Positions 11,711 through 22,550 of a stretch of 64,000 nt of DNA are shown piece after piece. Every line of letters begins with the position of its first letter. The stretch's first letter is position 1. The notes beneath the pieces are model-generated. The model was not told the DNA's origin and made no database searches. It was given only the letters and a program-made list of their open reading frames with translations. The translations under genes and the position numbers were made by a program. Source of the stretch: Cryptomeria japonica (Eukaryota > Streptophyta > Pinopsida > Cupressales > Cupressaceae); assembly GCF_030272615.1 (NCBI RefSeq), contig NC_081408.1, forward strand, positions 61,278,114 to 61,342,113. The letters run 5' to 3'.

Positions 11711-12862
11711 ATTGTATTCTTTGGTCTCCTCGATGAGAATTGTTGATCATTCCTATTGTGCATTAGTAGGGAGAATGTCAAACCTTTCATCCTCAGGCAC
11801 CTCAGAGAGGTTTTCACCATTGGATACGCTCTTTCTTTTTACTTTTGTTGGATCAAACAGTGCCACAGTGTGGTTTTCATGGGAAGATCCATGTTTTATT
11901 GTTATATTTTTGCAGCTAAAAGGTTTGGCATCTGCCCTGAAGTATGCTGCACTATTAAGTTCAATGACGAATCCAGCTTTGTGATCCCCGCTTGGTTGGT
12001 TATCCCTTAATTCCAAAAATTCAATGATAACCTCATTATTTTGGAAGAGGTCAAGACATGGAGGATTTGATTGGTTCCATTCGATTAGTTCAGGGTGGAT
12101 AATGGGCATTACTTCATCGATTAGGTTAAGTTCATTAGATGTATCAGTGAGGGTTAAGATAGTGTGGTGAAGGTCATTGATGGCACTCTCCCTGTCAGAA
12201 TCAGGCGTAGGATGAGACGTAGGGTCTGTGGAAGATGTTTTCGGCTCAGGAACCCAAGTGGTCTTTATCTATGCTTCTCCGTAAATAGGAATGTCTTTGC
12301 GTGGCGGAGGTGGTGATGTGTCTTCCTCATCTAAAGTGTTAAGCTGTACAGAATCAAATTCCCACTCATGTGAGTCGGTCTCTAAGTCACTTTCCAGCAT
12401 CCGATTACTATACCATACTGGGATGTCTTTGGAGTTAAATACTATAGGTGTGATTGGTTGATGTACCTTTGTAGTGATCGGTGCTGTAGGAAGTTTGATG
12501 GGAATAAAAGAATCTGGTATAGGAAGTATCTACAGTGTTGACTCAGTGGCTTTTGCTGGAACTGCTGGTACCATAGATACTGCTGTGGGTTCTGATATAG
12601 TTGTTGCTGCTAATGGTGTTGTTGATGGGATTACGGGTCCATTTGGTGGAATGAATGGCATTGGTGATGGTTGCATTGGGTTTATGAGCCTCGATGGGGC
12701 TGTTGTGATGGTGTTTGATGCTACTTTAATGATGAAAGGTGTCCTTTTTGTAGTAGGCTGACATAATGGTTTGTTAGGTTTTCCTTTGAATCTAAGTTTA
12801 GGAAAGATTTCTTTCTCAAAGCCTAGGCCTGTATTACCTTTGGGCTTTAATTCTGGCAGCAA
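11711..12862 (-). pseudogene. Element A linker region between protease/G-patch and RT
   Basis: The same frame as the RT continues upstream through stops at about 11711-11750, 12268, 12527 and 12863. The text is proline- and threonine-rich (12530-12860), then acidic (about 12110-12400). No catalytic motif is visible. Long linkers between protease and RT are usual in Tat-type elements. It is probably polyprotein sequence, not a separate gene. Confidence 0.65.
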
Positions 12863-12871
12863 AGGTTCATG

Positions 12872-14296
12872 TCATCCTTGTTTGCAATATCCCAAAGCAC
12901 TCTGACCATCATACCCCATTCTTTGCATAATGAGGAGACCTTTGCCATACTGATCCGTAGGAAGTTTAACTTGCAGGATATCAGTGGTGATGGGATCTTT
13001 ATAGATCCATTCCGCTAGGTCCTCATCTTGGGTTTCTTCCTCTTGACTCTTTCCAAGGATGAAAGGTGTCAAAGCACATGTTGGCATGATCAGTGGTTGC
13101 TGGAGTAACTGTTGTGGTTTACCATGTGTTCTAAAGGAAGTGGGCATCTGCCCCACATAAAAGAGTTGACTCAAGTTGTATTCTCCAGGGCCTTCCTCTG
13201 CTACTTTCATCTTAGGCTTTTCTTTCTTTGGTATAGTGGTGTTTGAACTGGTAAGAGAGGTTGGATTTATATATGATGTGGAGGAAATGGCTTCTCTATT
13301 ATTAGGAACGGTAATCTCTGGTTGATGGTTGATATTATGGCAATATGCAAAGGGATTTTTATCGCCCAGGATTGTGATCTCTACACCATTATGTGGGAAC
13401 TTGATACATTGATGGTAGGTAGATGGAACGGCTTGCATGGCATGTATCCAAGGTCTCCCTAACAATAGATTGCATGGCAGAGGAAGGTCCATAACCTGAT
13501 AGATGATGTGCTTTACCACAGGGCCCACTCGGATTGGTAGTACCACAGCTCCTTTGGAGGAACGCTCCGCATTGTCATAAGCTTTGATTGTGATCTTCTT
13601 GCGAGGATCCACTGATTCTATGGCATATCCCAATGCTGTGACCAACTGTAGTGTACAAATATTTAGGCCTGCTCCATTATCTATCAAGACTCGCTTGATC
13701 CTATGCTGGTTGATAAAGCCTTCAATGTGGAGTGAAGCGTTATGAGGTTGCAGGAAGGAAGAGTTGTCACTTTCGGAAAAAGTGAGGAAAGGTGATGACT
13801 TTAGACTTCCAACCATGGCTTGAAATTGGTCTATATTCAGGTTTGCAGGGATTGACGCCTCTTGGAGTGCTTGATCCAAGATAGTTTTATGAGATGGTGA
13901 CAGACGTAAAAGCTCTAAAATGGATATAAGTGTAGGGGTTTTGTCTAATTGTTCCACAAGATTGTACTGCTTTGGGATGGAGGTGGTGCCTTGTGGAGCT
14001 GCCTTTATGGTGACCTTGCCACGACGTGTAACAACATTGCAATTTGAGTTGGGATTTTTGAAGGTTATAGTTGCAACTTGTTCATTGGCATCATACAGAT
14101 GATTGACAGTGTAATTATACGCAGCCTGTGTATAATCAGTGGTATCAGTGCCTCGCCTGGAAGTGGAAGGACCCCTTTGATCTAGTGATGGAAGTGGATT
14201 TTTGAACATCAGATGATCATTATTTGTTGTTTTTGGGTCATGTCCTTCAATTTCAATTTCTCCACGATCAATAAGATCTTGAATGAGATCTTTCAA
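12872..14296 (-). pseudogene. Element A gag C-terminus, aspartic protease and G-patch-like segment
   Basis: 474-residue open stretch. It begins with the end of the gag zinc-finger segment (LIQDLIDRGEIEIEGHD). The retropepsin active site VLIDNGAGLNIC has its catalytic Asp codon at 13691-13689, and the flap/C-terminal signature LLLGRPWIHAMQAVPSTYH lies near 13490-13430. The last 25 residues (GLLIMQRMGYDGQSALG) look like a G-patch RNA-binding motif. The protease would cut the polyprotein. The frame ends in TGA (12869-12871 region), after which coding text continues in the same frame, so this is a broken polyprotein and not a natural end. Confidence 0.85.
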
Positions 14297-15732
14297 TCAG
14301 TGACAATTACTTGTCTTGTGTCCTCTTCCTTGATGGAATTCATAGTGTTCAGTATCTCTCCACCATGCCGGTTTGACCTGAGGCTCATAGTTTGATAGTT
14401 TAGGTAGAGTGACCAAATTTTGAGAAATGAGTTGTCGCAATACAGTTTCAATGGGTTCCCCTAAGGGAGTGTATGTGCGTTTTTGTTTTTGCTGATGGGG
14501 TCTTGGTTCATCGTGAGACATGATGTGACCTTGATTGGAAGGAACATTTGTATTATTCTGAGGTGGAGGATTTTGTCCTGCAAACTGAACCATAGGTTGT
14601 GCATTTTGGATAGTCGGGCATCCACAACCCCATCATTGACGATATTCTTGTTTTTATTCCAGAAGCTTGGTTTATCACTATTGAAGCGTGGGCGAGGACC
14701 ATCTTTTGGTTCATTAAAGATTTTGATGAGTCCTTTCTTGATGAGTGCCCGTTCACATTTTAAACCCTTGGTGATCATATCATTAAAAGAGTCTGTGTCT
14801 TTGACATCCAGGTGAAATTCCATTTCTTCGTTTAAGTTGGAAATGAATATTTCCACTAGTTCCCGTTCAGGTAACTAAAGAGAATGTCTGCTAGACATTT
14901 GGCGCCATCTTTGCAGGAACACTGAGTATAGTTCACCTAGTTTTTGTTTGGTGTTGCACAGATCAGCCATGGTGATGTCGCCTTCAATGTTATGAGAGTA
15001 ATGAGCTAGGAACTTCTGGATGAGTTCCTCAAATGTTCTAATGCCACCTGGTAGTCGAGAAAACCATGATGTGGTTGCTCCTCCCAAGCTTTGGGGAAAA
15101 AGGCACATGAGGTATGTGTCTTCATATGCCACTTCGAGGCAAGCGGAATGAAATTCTCGGACATGATCACGAGGATCTCCCTTTCCTCTATATTTTTTGA
15201 ATTTTGGTGTTTCGAGCCCGTGTGGAAAGGGTGGCATATAAAGATTCCTATCGAAAGGATAGGGATAGATGTCGTTAAGTGAGAATTGTTTGGTCTTAAC
15301 ACCACTATGAAGTTGTTGGGCGAGATTCTCGACTTGCTGCCGCAACATCTCCATTTCATTTGGAGGAGGAGGTGGTGGGTTACCTCGAGGAATGTTATAT
15401 CTGATGGGATCTCTACCTCTTTCTTCTTCATGGCGACTTTGTCTTTCTGATGCTTGTCTTAATTGGGCAAGATCAAAGTTAGAGGGGAGTTTCGCTCCTT
15501 CTTGAGCGAGTCTTAAGAAGTGAGCATCCGCATTGCTCCTGAGTATTTCATCAAACAATCTGTTAAAGAGAGGGTTATGCTGAGCCCTTTTGATTGTTGC
15601 AGGAGTGGGAGTACCTGGGTTTTCGTCATCTGCATTTCCTCCAAGTGCTTCTTGAAATTCATTGAGATTTTCCTCTTCTTCTGCTTCTCTTTCTATTTCA
15701 CGTTGCCTTGATTGGGATCGGGTTTGAGCCAT
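14297..15732 (-). pseudogene. Element A gag (capsid and zinc finger)
   Basis: The likely start is ATG at 15732-15730 (MAQTRSQSRQRE..), since upstream open sequence looks like leader. The retrotransposon gag domain (PF03732 type) runs from the segment KYRGKGDPRDHVREF through CLFPQSLGGATTSWF to LQRWRQM. A TAG at 14877-14875 interrupts it, then the same frame continues (LPERELVEIFISNL..). A frame change near 14620 follows, then EFHQGRGHKTSNCH, a C-x2-H-x4-H-x4-C type finger in which the first Cys is Tyr. A TGA at 14297-14299 separates it from the protease stretch. Element G gives a close plus-strand relative for comparison. Confidence 0.88.
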
Positions 15733-18420
15733 TTTGTTTGCAAGTTTGTGTTGAAGTTGATTGAAGATGATGATGAGTTGTTGATGAAATGAAAGATTGA
15801 TGTTTGGTGATTCATGTTGTATGTGGATCTCTAACACTTTTAAGGTAGATGTAACCAAAATTCCTTCTTTGAATTGCTTGCTTGTTTTGATAAGTTTGGA
15901 TGTGATAAGGTGTAGAGAAATCTGAGATGTGTTACAGATTTTAACTACCTAGCAATGAGAGGATTCACTCATGAACTAGTTTTAACCTCCGTAGATGTGT
16001 CTCTTAGGATGAGCTTCTCCTAGATGTAGAAACAATCTAAAAAATGATGTGATGTTTTTTATTCAAGCAATATCTAAAAAGGGATCTTGGGACAAGAACC
16101 TCTTAATGTTTTGAGAGTTGGGACGGATTGATGATGAAGTGATGATGAATGAGTAAGATGATGGATGTTTTGTTTTCAACTTTCAATAAAAACTTTGTGT
16201 TACAAATGGGACAAACTCTACCTCTTCTCTTTCGGGTGTTGGTGGTATTTCTCGAGCTGTGTTGTAGGTGATATAGACGTTTGGGAAGAAGTTGGGATTA
16301 ATCTTTCCTCCTTGATTTTTGTGATAACTCAGAGCTCAATATTGCATAAAAGCTCTGCGGTTCAATGATTCTGAATCAAACTCGTTTGTTTTACCTTAAA
16401 GGTATAGACGCATGCGATGTAGAAAGACTCTATGTGAGACAAAGATTTGTCTATTGATATAGAAGAACTTCCTTCTTTTGATCAAAGCCTTTGAGCTTAA
16501 TGGTCTTCTTTTCAAGTTGATATTCTGATGATGCTTCTTCTTTCGCAAGATGTGAAGAATGGTTATAAATTTTGACTCTTTTGTTGTTTGCACTTTGGTT
16601 TTTGTTTTTTTGTTTTTTTTGGAGAAATGTTGGATGAATACTTTGTTTTTGGGATTGATTTTCTGATTTTTCTTTGACAAGAAAACAAAGCAAGCACACA
16701 AACACAAGAATGTTTCCTCCAAAGGCACAAATGAGTATGGGTCTAGATCAACCCAATCCTTGGACTTGTATATAACCCTTCCTTTAGATGTATTTTAAGG
16801 TGTATTTCCAAAGCCTGAAGTCGGCTCAATTTGTACTTGGTCTTTAAAATGAACACACTTCAAACACTTTTTATCCCTAAGGTCAAATGGCCAGTTGTGA
16901 TAAATTTAGCCCACATCTTGATATTTCTTCAACTTTGGTACTACATACCTTATGAATCCCACTGTGGCAAGTAAGGATGTGATATACTAAGTCTTGCACG
17001 AGCATAACAAATAGATGATCCCTATGATGGGCGAGTCACCACTTTTATCAAGTCACAAGTGACTTTTCAAAAAGCTATGTTTCTACTCAAGGAAATATGT
17101 ATGGTGAGTATCTTGGGAGCAAAACCATCTATGCTCTTGCACTAAATTATATCTCAAATATCCTCAATCAATAGAACAGGTGGGCTACTACTTAAAGGTG
17201 TTTAGTCATGTTCAATGTTTTTGGACATAAGTTCATTCTGCGGTGACTCACTTAAGAGCCTTGTAACTGGTGGTGGGGCCCATTTGTCCTTTCGACCAGT
17301 TACACTATAGAAACAACTATACCCAAGGCTACAGCTTTCGCTCTCACCTGATTTCTATAGCGGCTCGAAGGATTTACTGCTCGAGGTCGTTCCCAAGAGT
17401 ATCGATCCCTTGGCAGGCCTTTCTTAAAAAGATAAAATTGGAGTGTTATTAACACTTTTCTCTTGCACCTAAGACCACGAAAGCCAAGGGAGACAATAGT
17501 GTGTGTTAGAAGTGGGACCACTCGACCGACTTTTTGCACAAGTGTGCCAAGCACGAAAAACACTTGTTCTTTTTAATCCACCATTGCAATGTGATCTAAC
17601 TATTTGGAGATGTTGCTCCAACAGCCATGGTGTTCTTTTTAACTTCAAAAGCAATGTGTTGTGTAATCTAGAATTTGGAAATCCTGGTCAACTTAATGAA
17701 AAACACGTTTGCTTGAAGTAAAATTGTTTTTGAGCTTGAAGAAAAAAATGGTTTGTTCTTTTTAGATTGCCCAAAACAAAATGTTGATTGTAAATTTCTT
17801 TTAAGTTGATGCAAGAAAATAAATTTTGTTTTGTTGATTTTAAGCACCAAAACGAAGTTTGTTTCCTAACTTGCAAGAAATAAAGTTGTTTTGTATAAGT
17901 TTGTGGTTCTTTTTACCTTGGAACAATGAAATTCTTTTTAAGAGCCCCAAACAAATGTGTGATTCTTTTTTAAAAGCCCAAATTTGAAATGTGAAGTTAA
18001 TTTTAAACCAAAATAAAAAGTGAATTCATTTTTAAAACCAACTTTAAAAACAAGTTAGTAAAAAAATATAAATCTACTTTTCAATCTAATTTAAATCTAC
18101 ACAAAAGAGAAAAATAGTTAGTAAAATCCACCTATTTGGTGGGCTTCTACAAGCCTAATTTATTTATTTTTGGTTACAAGGTGATTTGTACAATGTTTTG
18201 TTACAATAGCGCTAGTCTGCGTTTGAATAGAGGCACTATTTAACACAAACGCACTAAAAGAAAGGGAAAGACAGAGAAGGCAAAAGTGTTGAAACAGGGT
18301 GAATAGCGCCAAAACAATGTCAAACGTGCCAAAACAGTGTCAAAAGCGCAACCTGTGTGACATTTTCAACATTCAAATATGTTATGGGTTAAAAAAAAGT
18401 TGATCTTTTTGGTGTTTGGA
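15733..18420 (-). other. Element A 5' leader
   Basis: 2.7 kb between primer site and gag start. No supportable ORF: the open frames at 16396-17876 are low-complexity shadows. It carries the 20-bp periodic array near the primer site (18286-18361, listed separately) and A/T-rich text (17700-18110). Long leaders are usual in Tat elements. Confidence 0.7.
18286..18361 (-). repeat. Four-unit 20-bp periodic array in element A leader
   Basis: On the plus strand the phrases gtgttgaaacaggg, gcgccaaaacaatgtc, gtgccaaaacagtgtc and gcgcaacctgtgtg begin at 18286, 18306, 18326 and 18346, exactly 20 bp apart. It lies about 60 bp downstream of the primer site on the element strand. Earlier related phrases (gcgctagtctgcg, gcactattt) are at 18209-18250. 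Confidence 0.75.
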
Positions 18421-18438
18421 TTCACGTCCGGTTCACCA
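18421..18438 (-). other. Primer-binding site of element A
   Basis: On the minus strand, two bases after the 5' LTR end, the sequence reads TGGTGAACCGGACGTGAA, with TGG pairing to a tRNA CCA end. The same TGGTGAACC..GA.GT form is next to the LTRs of elements E and F. I could not assign the tRNA with confidence. Confidence 0.75.
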
Positions 18439-18440
18439 AA

Positions 18441-20258
18441 TGATGCTCTGCAAAAAGGATTAGAAAATCTGTTTGATGGCAACACACACAAGAGCACAAG
18501 AAACAAACGTTAGTGTTAGCAACAAAAGATTATCCTAAACAGGCATATCAAGAGAGATATTAAGCATGAAATAGAAAGCATATAAACATAGAATAAAATA
18601 GCTAATCAAGATGCTCATAGTTGCTCCTCCCTTGTTCCTCTCCTCTCCAAGTCCCAAATGAGTGTAGCTCTCAGCTTTTAGCACTAGCCATGGATGTCAT
18701 ATGGAGATTCAAGATGGTTGAATATGATAAGCAAATGCTATGCAAGTGTAGATAGTGATGCTATGAGAAAGCTCTATGCTAATGCCAGTATAACAACAAT
18801 ACTCTAATGCTTCCTTTTTTGCTTGAGGAGAAGGGTTCTATTTATAGAAGAAATGGGGAAATGAAGGGTTAAGATTGAGTAATCTTAACAAGGGTTAGGA
18901 TTGAAAGATATTCAATCCATGTGAGACTTTCAACCCAATCCCATGTTGACAAGTGTCACCATGAGGAGGCTTGAGAGGAGAGATAAGGAGCATTAAATGC
19001 TTGAGGGGACATGATGGTTACCCTAGTCAAAGAAATAAATGCTTTGAAGAGACACATGGGTTACATGAGGGTTAAGTTAGGGGTCAAAGTCCTTAACCAT
19101 GGGTGCAAGTGGAATTAACCATTAATGGTCATGTAAGAGCCATAAGTGGTTTGGAAGACTTTAGAGGTTAATTTGTTGAACACACAAAGCATTAATTGCT
19201 TTTCAAAGACTTTGGAGTCTTTGAGAAGTGACTCCAATTTGCTTAGGAATGTGACAATATTTAGGGGATGGATTAGGTTAATTAGGAAGGGTTTAGAAGA
19301 ATCTAGAAGGGGTTTAGGCATGCAAGTGAATTTTTTAGGAAAATGCAAGTGGGAGAAATTTTGGTATTTTCAATTAAAATAAAATCATTTATTTCAATTA
19401 AATGGTGTAATCTGCATTTGGATAAATATTCAAATAAATATTAATTTATTTAAATGAGAAAAAGGAAGATAAAGCATTAAAATGCTTGAAGACTTTGAGG
19501 GAAACCATTAAAAGCTTGAAGACTTTAAGGAAAACCATTAAAGTCTTAAGAAGACTTTAAGGGAAGCCATTAAGTTTGAAGACTTTAAGGGAAACCATTA
19601 AAGGCTTAAGAAGACTATAGAAGGAAGCCATCAAGTTTGAAGACTTTAAAGCCATCAAGTTTGAAGACTTTAAGGGAAACGATTAAAGGTTTCAAGTGGG
19701 TGAGGATAAATAGGATTTTAAATAAATTATTTATTTAAAATAGTTGTGCAACTTGCATTTGTAGGAAAATGCAAGTGGGTGGAGGATAAAGGTGATTTAA
19801 ATAAATGATTTATTTAAAATAGTTGTGCAACTTGCTTTTGTAGGAAAATAAAAGTGGGTGGAGGATAAAGGTGATTTAAATAAATAATTTATTTAAAATA
19901 ATTGTGCAACTTGCTTTTGTAGGAAAATACAAGTGGGTGGAGGATAAAGGTGATTTAAATAAATGTTAATTTATTTAAATGTGAGAGGTGAGATTTTAGG
20001 GGATTTAAATAAATATTAATTTATTTAAATGTGAGAGAAGATTTAATTAAACAAATATGATTTATTTATTTAATTAATGGTCTGAATTTGGTTAAGTGAA
20101 TTAAATCAAATAAACTGAATAATTTATTTAATTAATAGCAGAAGAGGGTTAAGATGAATTAATTAAATATTAATTTAATTAATTATTAATTGATGGTTAA
20201 ATAATCAAATAAATATTAAATATTCATTTAATTAAGTGGACAGATTTATGTGATTATA
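18441..20258 (-). repeat. 5' LTR of element A (1818 bp)
   Basis: Pair of 4279-6072. It is 24 bp longer, explained by one extra copy of a roughly 24-bp unit (gccatcaagtttgaagactt, near 19627-19672). The outer end reads ATTATA where the partner LTR reads ATTACA, so the terminal CA has become TA. Same 79-bp tandem block and AT palindromes as the other LTR. Confidence 0.93.
18838..18847 (-). promoter_or_regulatory. TATA box of element A 5' LTR
   Basis: Minus-strand CTATAAATAG, a standard plant TATA box, inside the 5' LTR and facing the internal region. A copy is at the same place in the 3' LTR (about 4677-4686). Transcription would begin some 25-35 bp further left (lower coordinates). Confidence 0.6.
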
Positions 20259-20263
20259 GTATG
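20259..20263. repeat. Target-site duplication GTATG, right copy (element A)
   Basis: Matches 4274-4278 exactly. Confidence 0.9.
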
Positions 20264-20992
20264 CAATATATGCGGCATTTGATTTGTAATGAATGAATGA
20301 TAAATGATAAATTAATATAATGAATGATATAGATGATGTTATTGAGTGATAATATGGAGTGATAATATTAATGAAGATATTGATGATGATATATGTAAAA
20401 TGATGATACTTAGTGAATGCGATAGAATGATGAATGTAATGATATAAATGATGTGAATGAAATGATGATAACATTAAATGGTGATATTTAATGATAAAAT
20501 TAATGATGTGAAGATAATGAATAAATCCTTGATGATGATATTTAATAATGTAGTATGCAATAATGATAGAAATGATGATTTATAATGATGTAATGAATGA
20601 GATAATATATAATGACATGAAATGGTGAAAGATGATAATATAATAATAATAAATGAATGGGGAATTTGTAATCAATGATATTTAGGTTTGATCAATGATA
20701 AATGAATGATGAATGATAAATTTAATAATGATAAATAAATTTGAAATGAATGATATAAATGATGTTTGTAATGAATAATATTGAATGTGATGATGTGTAA
20801 TGCAATGATATTTAATCTACATGATGATTGATAATGATGAATGTAGTGATGATATATTTAATGATGTGAATTAATTTTTATCAAACCTAAATGTGTAGAA
20901 TGCACTGATTAATGCTATGCATTATGAATGCTCCTACAATGCAGATAATGAAGTTAATGAATGGTGATGATTGATGAAAAGTTAAATTAATG
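20264..20992. repeat. ATGA-rich low-complexity tract (right half), element B
   Basis: Continuation of the tract at 3760-4278 beyond element A: dense aatgatgata, gatgatttat and similar phrases, without a fixed unit. The minus-strand open frame at 20232-20474 is a by-product of composition. Element C is inserted at its right end. Confidence 0.75.
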
Positions 20993-21254
20993 TGTAATAA
21001 CCCACTTTACTTAACCCAACAGAAATTGACCACTTTTTTTGTTTTGTTTACTTTAATCATTTGTGTTTGATTCAATTGCATACTCTGGGCATCCATCCAT
21101 TAGGATTAGGCATTCATCCATCCGAGATGAGCATCTAACCATACAGGTTAGGCATCTGTCCATATGGAATAGGAGGTTTCATCTATCCAATATGGGATAG
21201 GCATCTACCCATACGGGGTAGGCATCTATCCAATTGGGATAGGAGGTGCTCTGG
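20993..21254 (-). repeat. Partial 3' LTR of element C with 21-bp array
   Basis: Matches the first 220 bp of the right LTR (22551-22770), then diverges. Carries the 21-bp periodic array: the ggcatct-type phrase begins at 21088, 21109, 21130, 21151, 21178, 21200 and 21221. The rest of this LTR has been lost, and RT sequence follows within about 90 bp. Confidence 0.85.
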
Positions 21255-21292
21255 CAAGAGACTTAGACTCATCGAGACCATATAACTTAATC

Positions 21293-21346
21293 TATTCCTT
21301 CCTTTGATATTGTAATTTAGTTTCACCTATTCCTTCCTTTGATATT
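21293..21346. repeat. 19-bp direct repeat at the LTR/RT junction of element C
   Basis: tattccttcctttgatatt occurs at 21293-21311 and again at 21328-21346. The second copy is in RT coding sequence (HYLGHIISKEGI). The first is in the filler between RT and the broken LTR. It looks like a deletion or filler junction. Confidence 0.7.
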
Positions 21347-22395
21347 ATATGCCCAAGGTAGTGAATCTTTTCCTCGAAGAAGGCACATTTTGACAATTTC
21401 CCATATAACTTATGTTCCCTCAACCTTTGCAAAACAATTTGTAGGTGTACTCAATGTTCCTTCTCATTCCTAGAGTAAATCAATATGTCATCCAGAAATA
21501 CCAAAAAAATCTGTCCAAGTAGTCATGGAGTACACTATTCATTAGGTTCATAAATGCAGCTGGGGCATTGGTTACACCAAAAGGAACTACTATGAATTCA
21601 TAATGCCCATATCTAGTCCTGAAAGCTGTCTTCAGAATGTCCTCCTCCTTAATTCTGAGTTGATGGTATCCTGACCGGAGGTCTATCTTTGAGAAAACTA
21701 CTGCTCCTTTCATTTGGTCAAAAAGATCCTCTATTCAAGGTAAGCGATACCTATTCTTTATTGTGACCTTGTTCAACATCCTATAGTCGATGCATAGTCT
21801 TAAGGTTCCATCCTTCTTAACAAATAAGACTGGCGCTCCCCATGGTGATACACTTGTCCTTATTAACCCCTTAGCTAAGAGTTCCTCTAATTGCATTTTG
21901 AGCTATTGCAATTCAGTTGTGTTCATTCGGTAAGGTTCCCTTGACATTGGTTCAGCTCTCGGTAGTACGCCGATAGAAAAGTCAAACTTCCTTTTAGGAG
22001 GTAAGCTAGGTAATCCTTCTGGAAATACATCCTTGAATTCTTTTAAGAAAGGATTATTTTCAAAGGTTGGGGTATTTTCCTCTTTTCCTTCATCAATTTC
22101 AACCATATAGATTAGGCCTCCTCTTCTTCTTTCCTTCTTTAATTGCATGGCTGATATGGTTTTCTATACTAATGGGGTTAAACTTTCCTTGGATTTTGAC
22201 CCTTTTCCCTCCATCATCCACACACTCCACAACTTTGTTATAGAAATCTACATTAGCTTGATGATCTGTTAACCAACTCATTCCAATAATTACATCAGAC
22301 AATCCTAGGGGCACCACATAGAGGTCTACCCTTGTTTCAAACTCAAGAAATTGTACCCTTGCCCTCGGCAAACATTTAGTTACTTCCCTAGCCAT
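21347..22395 (-). pseudogene. Element C protease C-terminus and RT N-terminal half
   Basis: Read on the minus strand: end of a retropepsin (VVPLGLSDVIIGMSWLTDH, near 22330-22260), then FLKEFKDVFPEGLPSLPP, then the RT segments [25 protein letters not shown] and [12 protein letters not shown] (about 21700-21560), and the FVVLF.DDI region garbled at 21480-21500. The wording matches chromovirus-type Ty3/gypsy RT, as does the iMet primer. It starts directly in protease, 150 bp from the primer site, so gag is absent. Several stops and frame changes. Confidence 0.82.
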
Positions 22396-22530
22396 TCTAG
22401 GGTTTTACCTGAAGTTAAATTATGTAGTTAGTTCTTGATTTAGGATTTTTTTTTTTTTAATTTAATTTCTACCATTGCAAAACATTCCCTTAGTTGTGTT
22501 AAATGAAGTGAGCACAAGGCCTAGATTTGA

Positions 22531-22548
22531 ACCTTTGCTCTGATACCA
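22531..22548 (-). other. Primer-binding site of element C (tRNA-iMet)
   Basis: Minus-strand TGGTATCAGAGCAAAGGT two bases from the 5' LTR end. TGGTATCAGAGC is the classical plant initiator-methionine tRNA complement. Different from the primer sites of A, E, F and G. Confidence 0.9.
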
Positions 22549-22550
22549 CA

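Larger units (their letters stand above)
4279..20258 (-). mobile_element. Element A: complete Tat-lineage Ty3/gypsy retrotransposon, decayed
   Basis: A 15,980-bp element bounded by two LTRs (4279-6072 and 18441-20258) and a GTATG duplication, read on the minus strand. Order from its 5' end: LTR, primer site, 2.7-kb leader, gag, protease with a G-patch-like segment, reverse transcriptase, RNase H, a second RNase H (the mark of the Tat lineage), integrase, 2.3-kb 3' region, polypurine tract, LTR. The coding part needs only about three frame changes (near 14620, 10590 and 8780), but has about a dozen in-frame stops, all explicable as CAR to TAG/TAA or CGA to TGA. The integrase lacks its catalytic glutamate. 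It cannot move on its own proteins. It is nested in element B, so it is younger than B. The two LTRs differ at roughly one site in a hundred by eye. Confidence 0.93.

Noticed and set aside
16396-17876. Several short minus-strand frames (60-110 residues) in the A leader
   Set aside because: Low-complexity K/N/F-rich text from A/T-rich leader, no conserved motif.
20232-20474. His/Tyr/Ile-rich 80-residue frame
   Set aside because: By-product of the ATGA-rich tract read on the other strand, and it crosses the end of an LTR.
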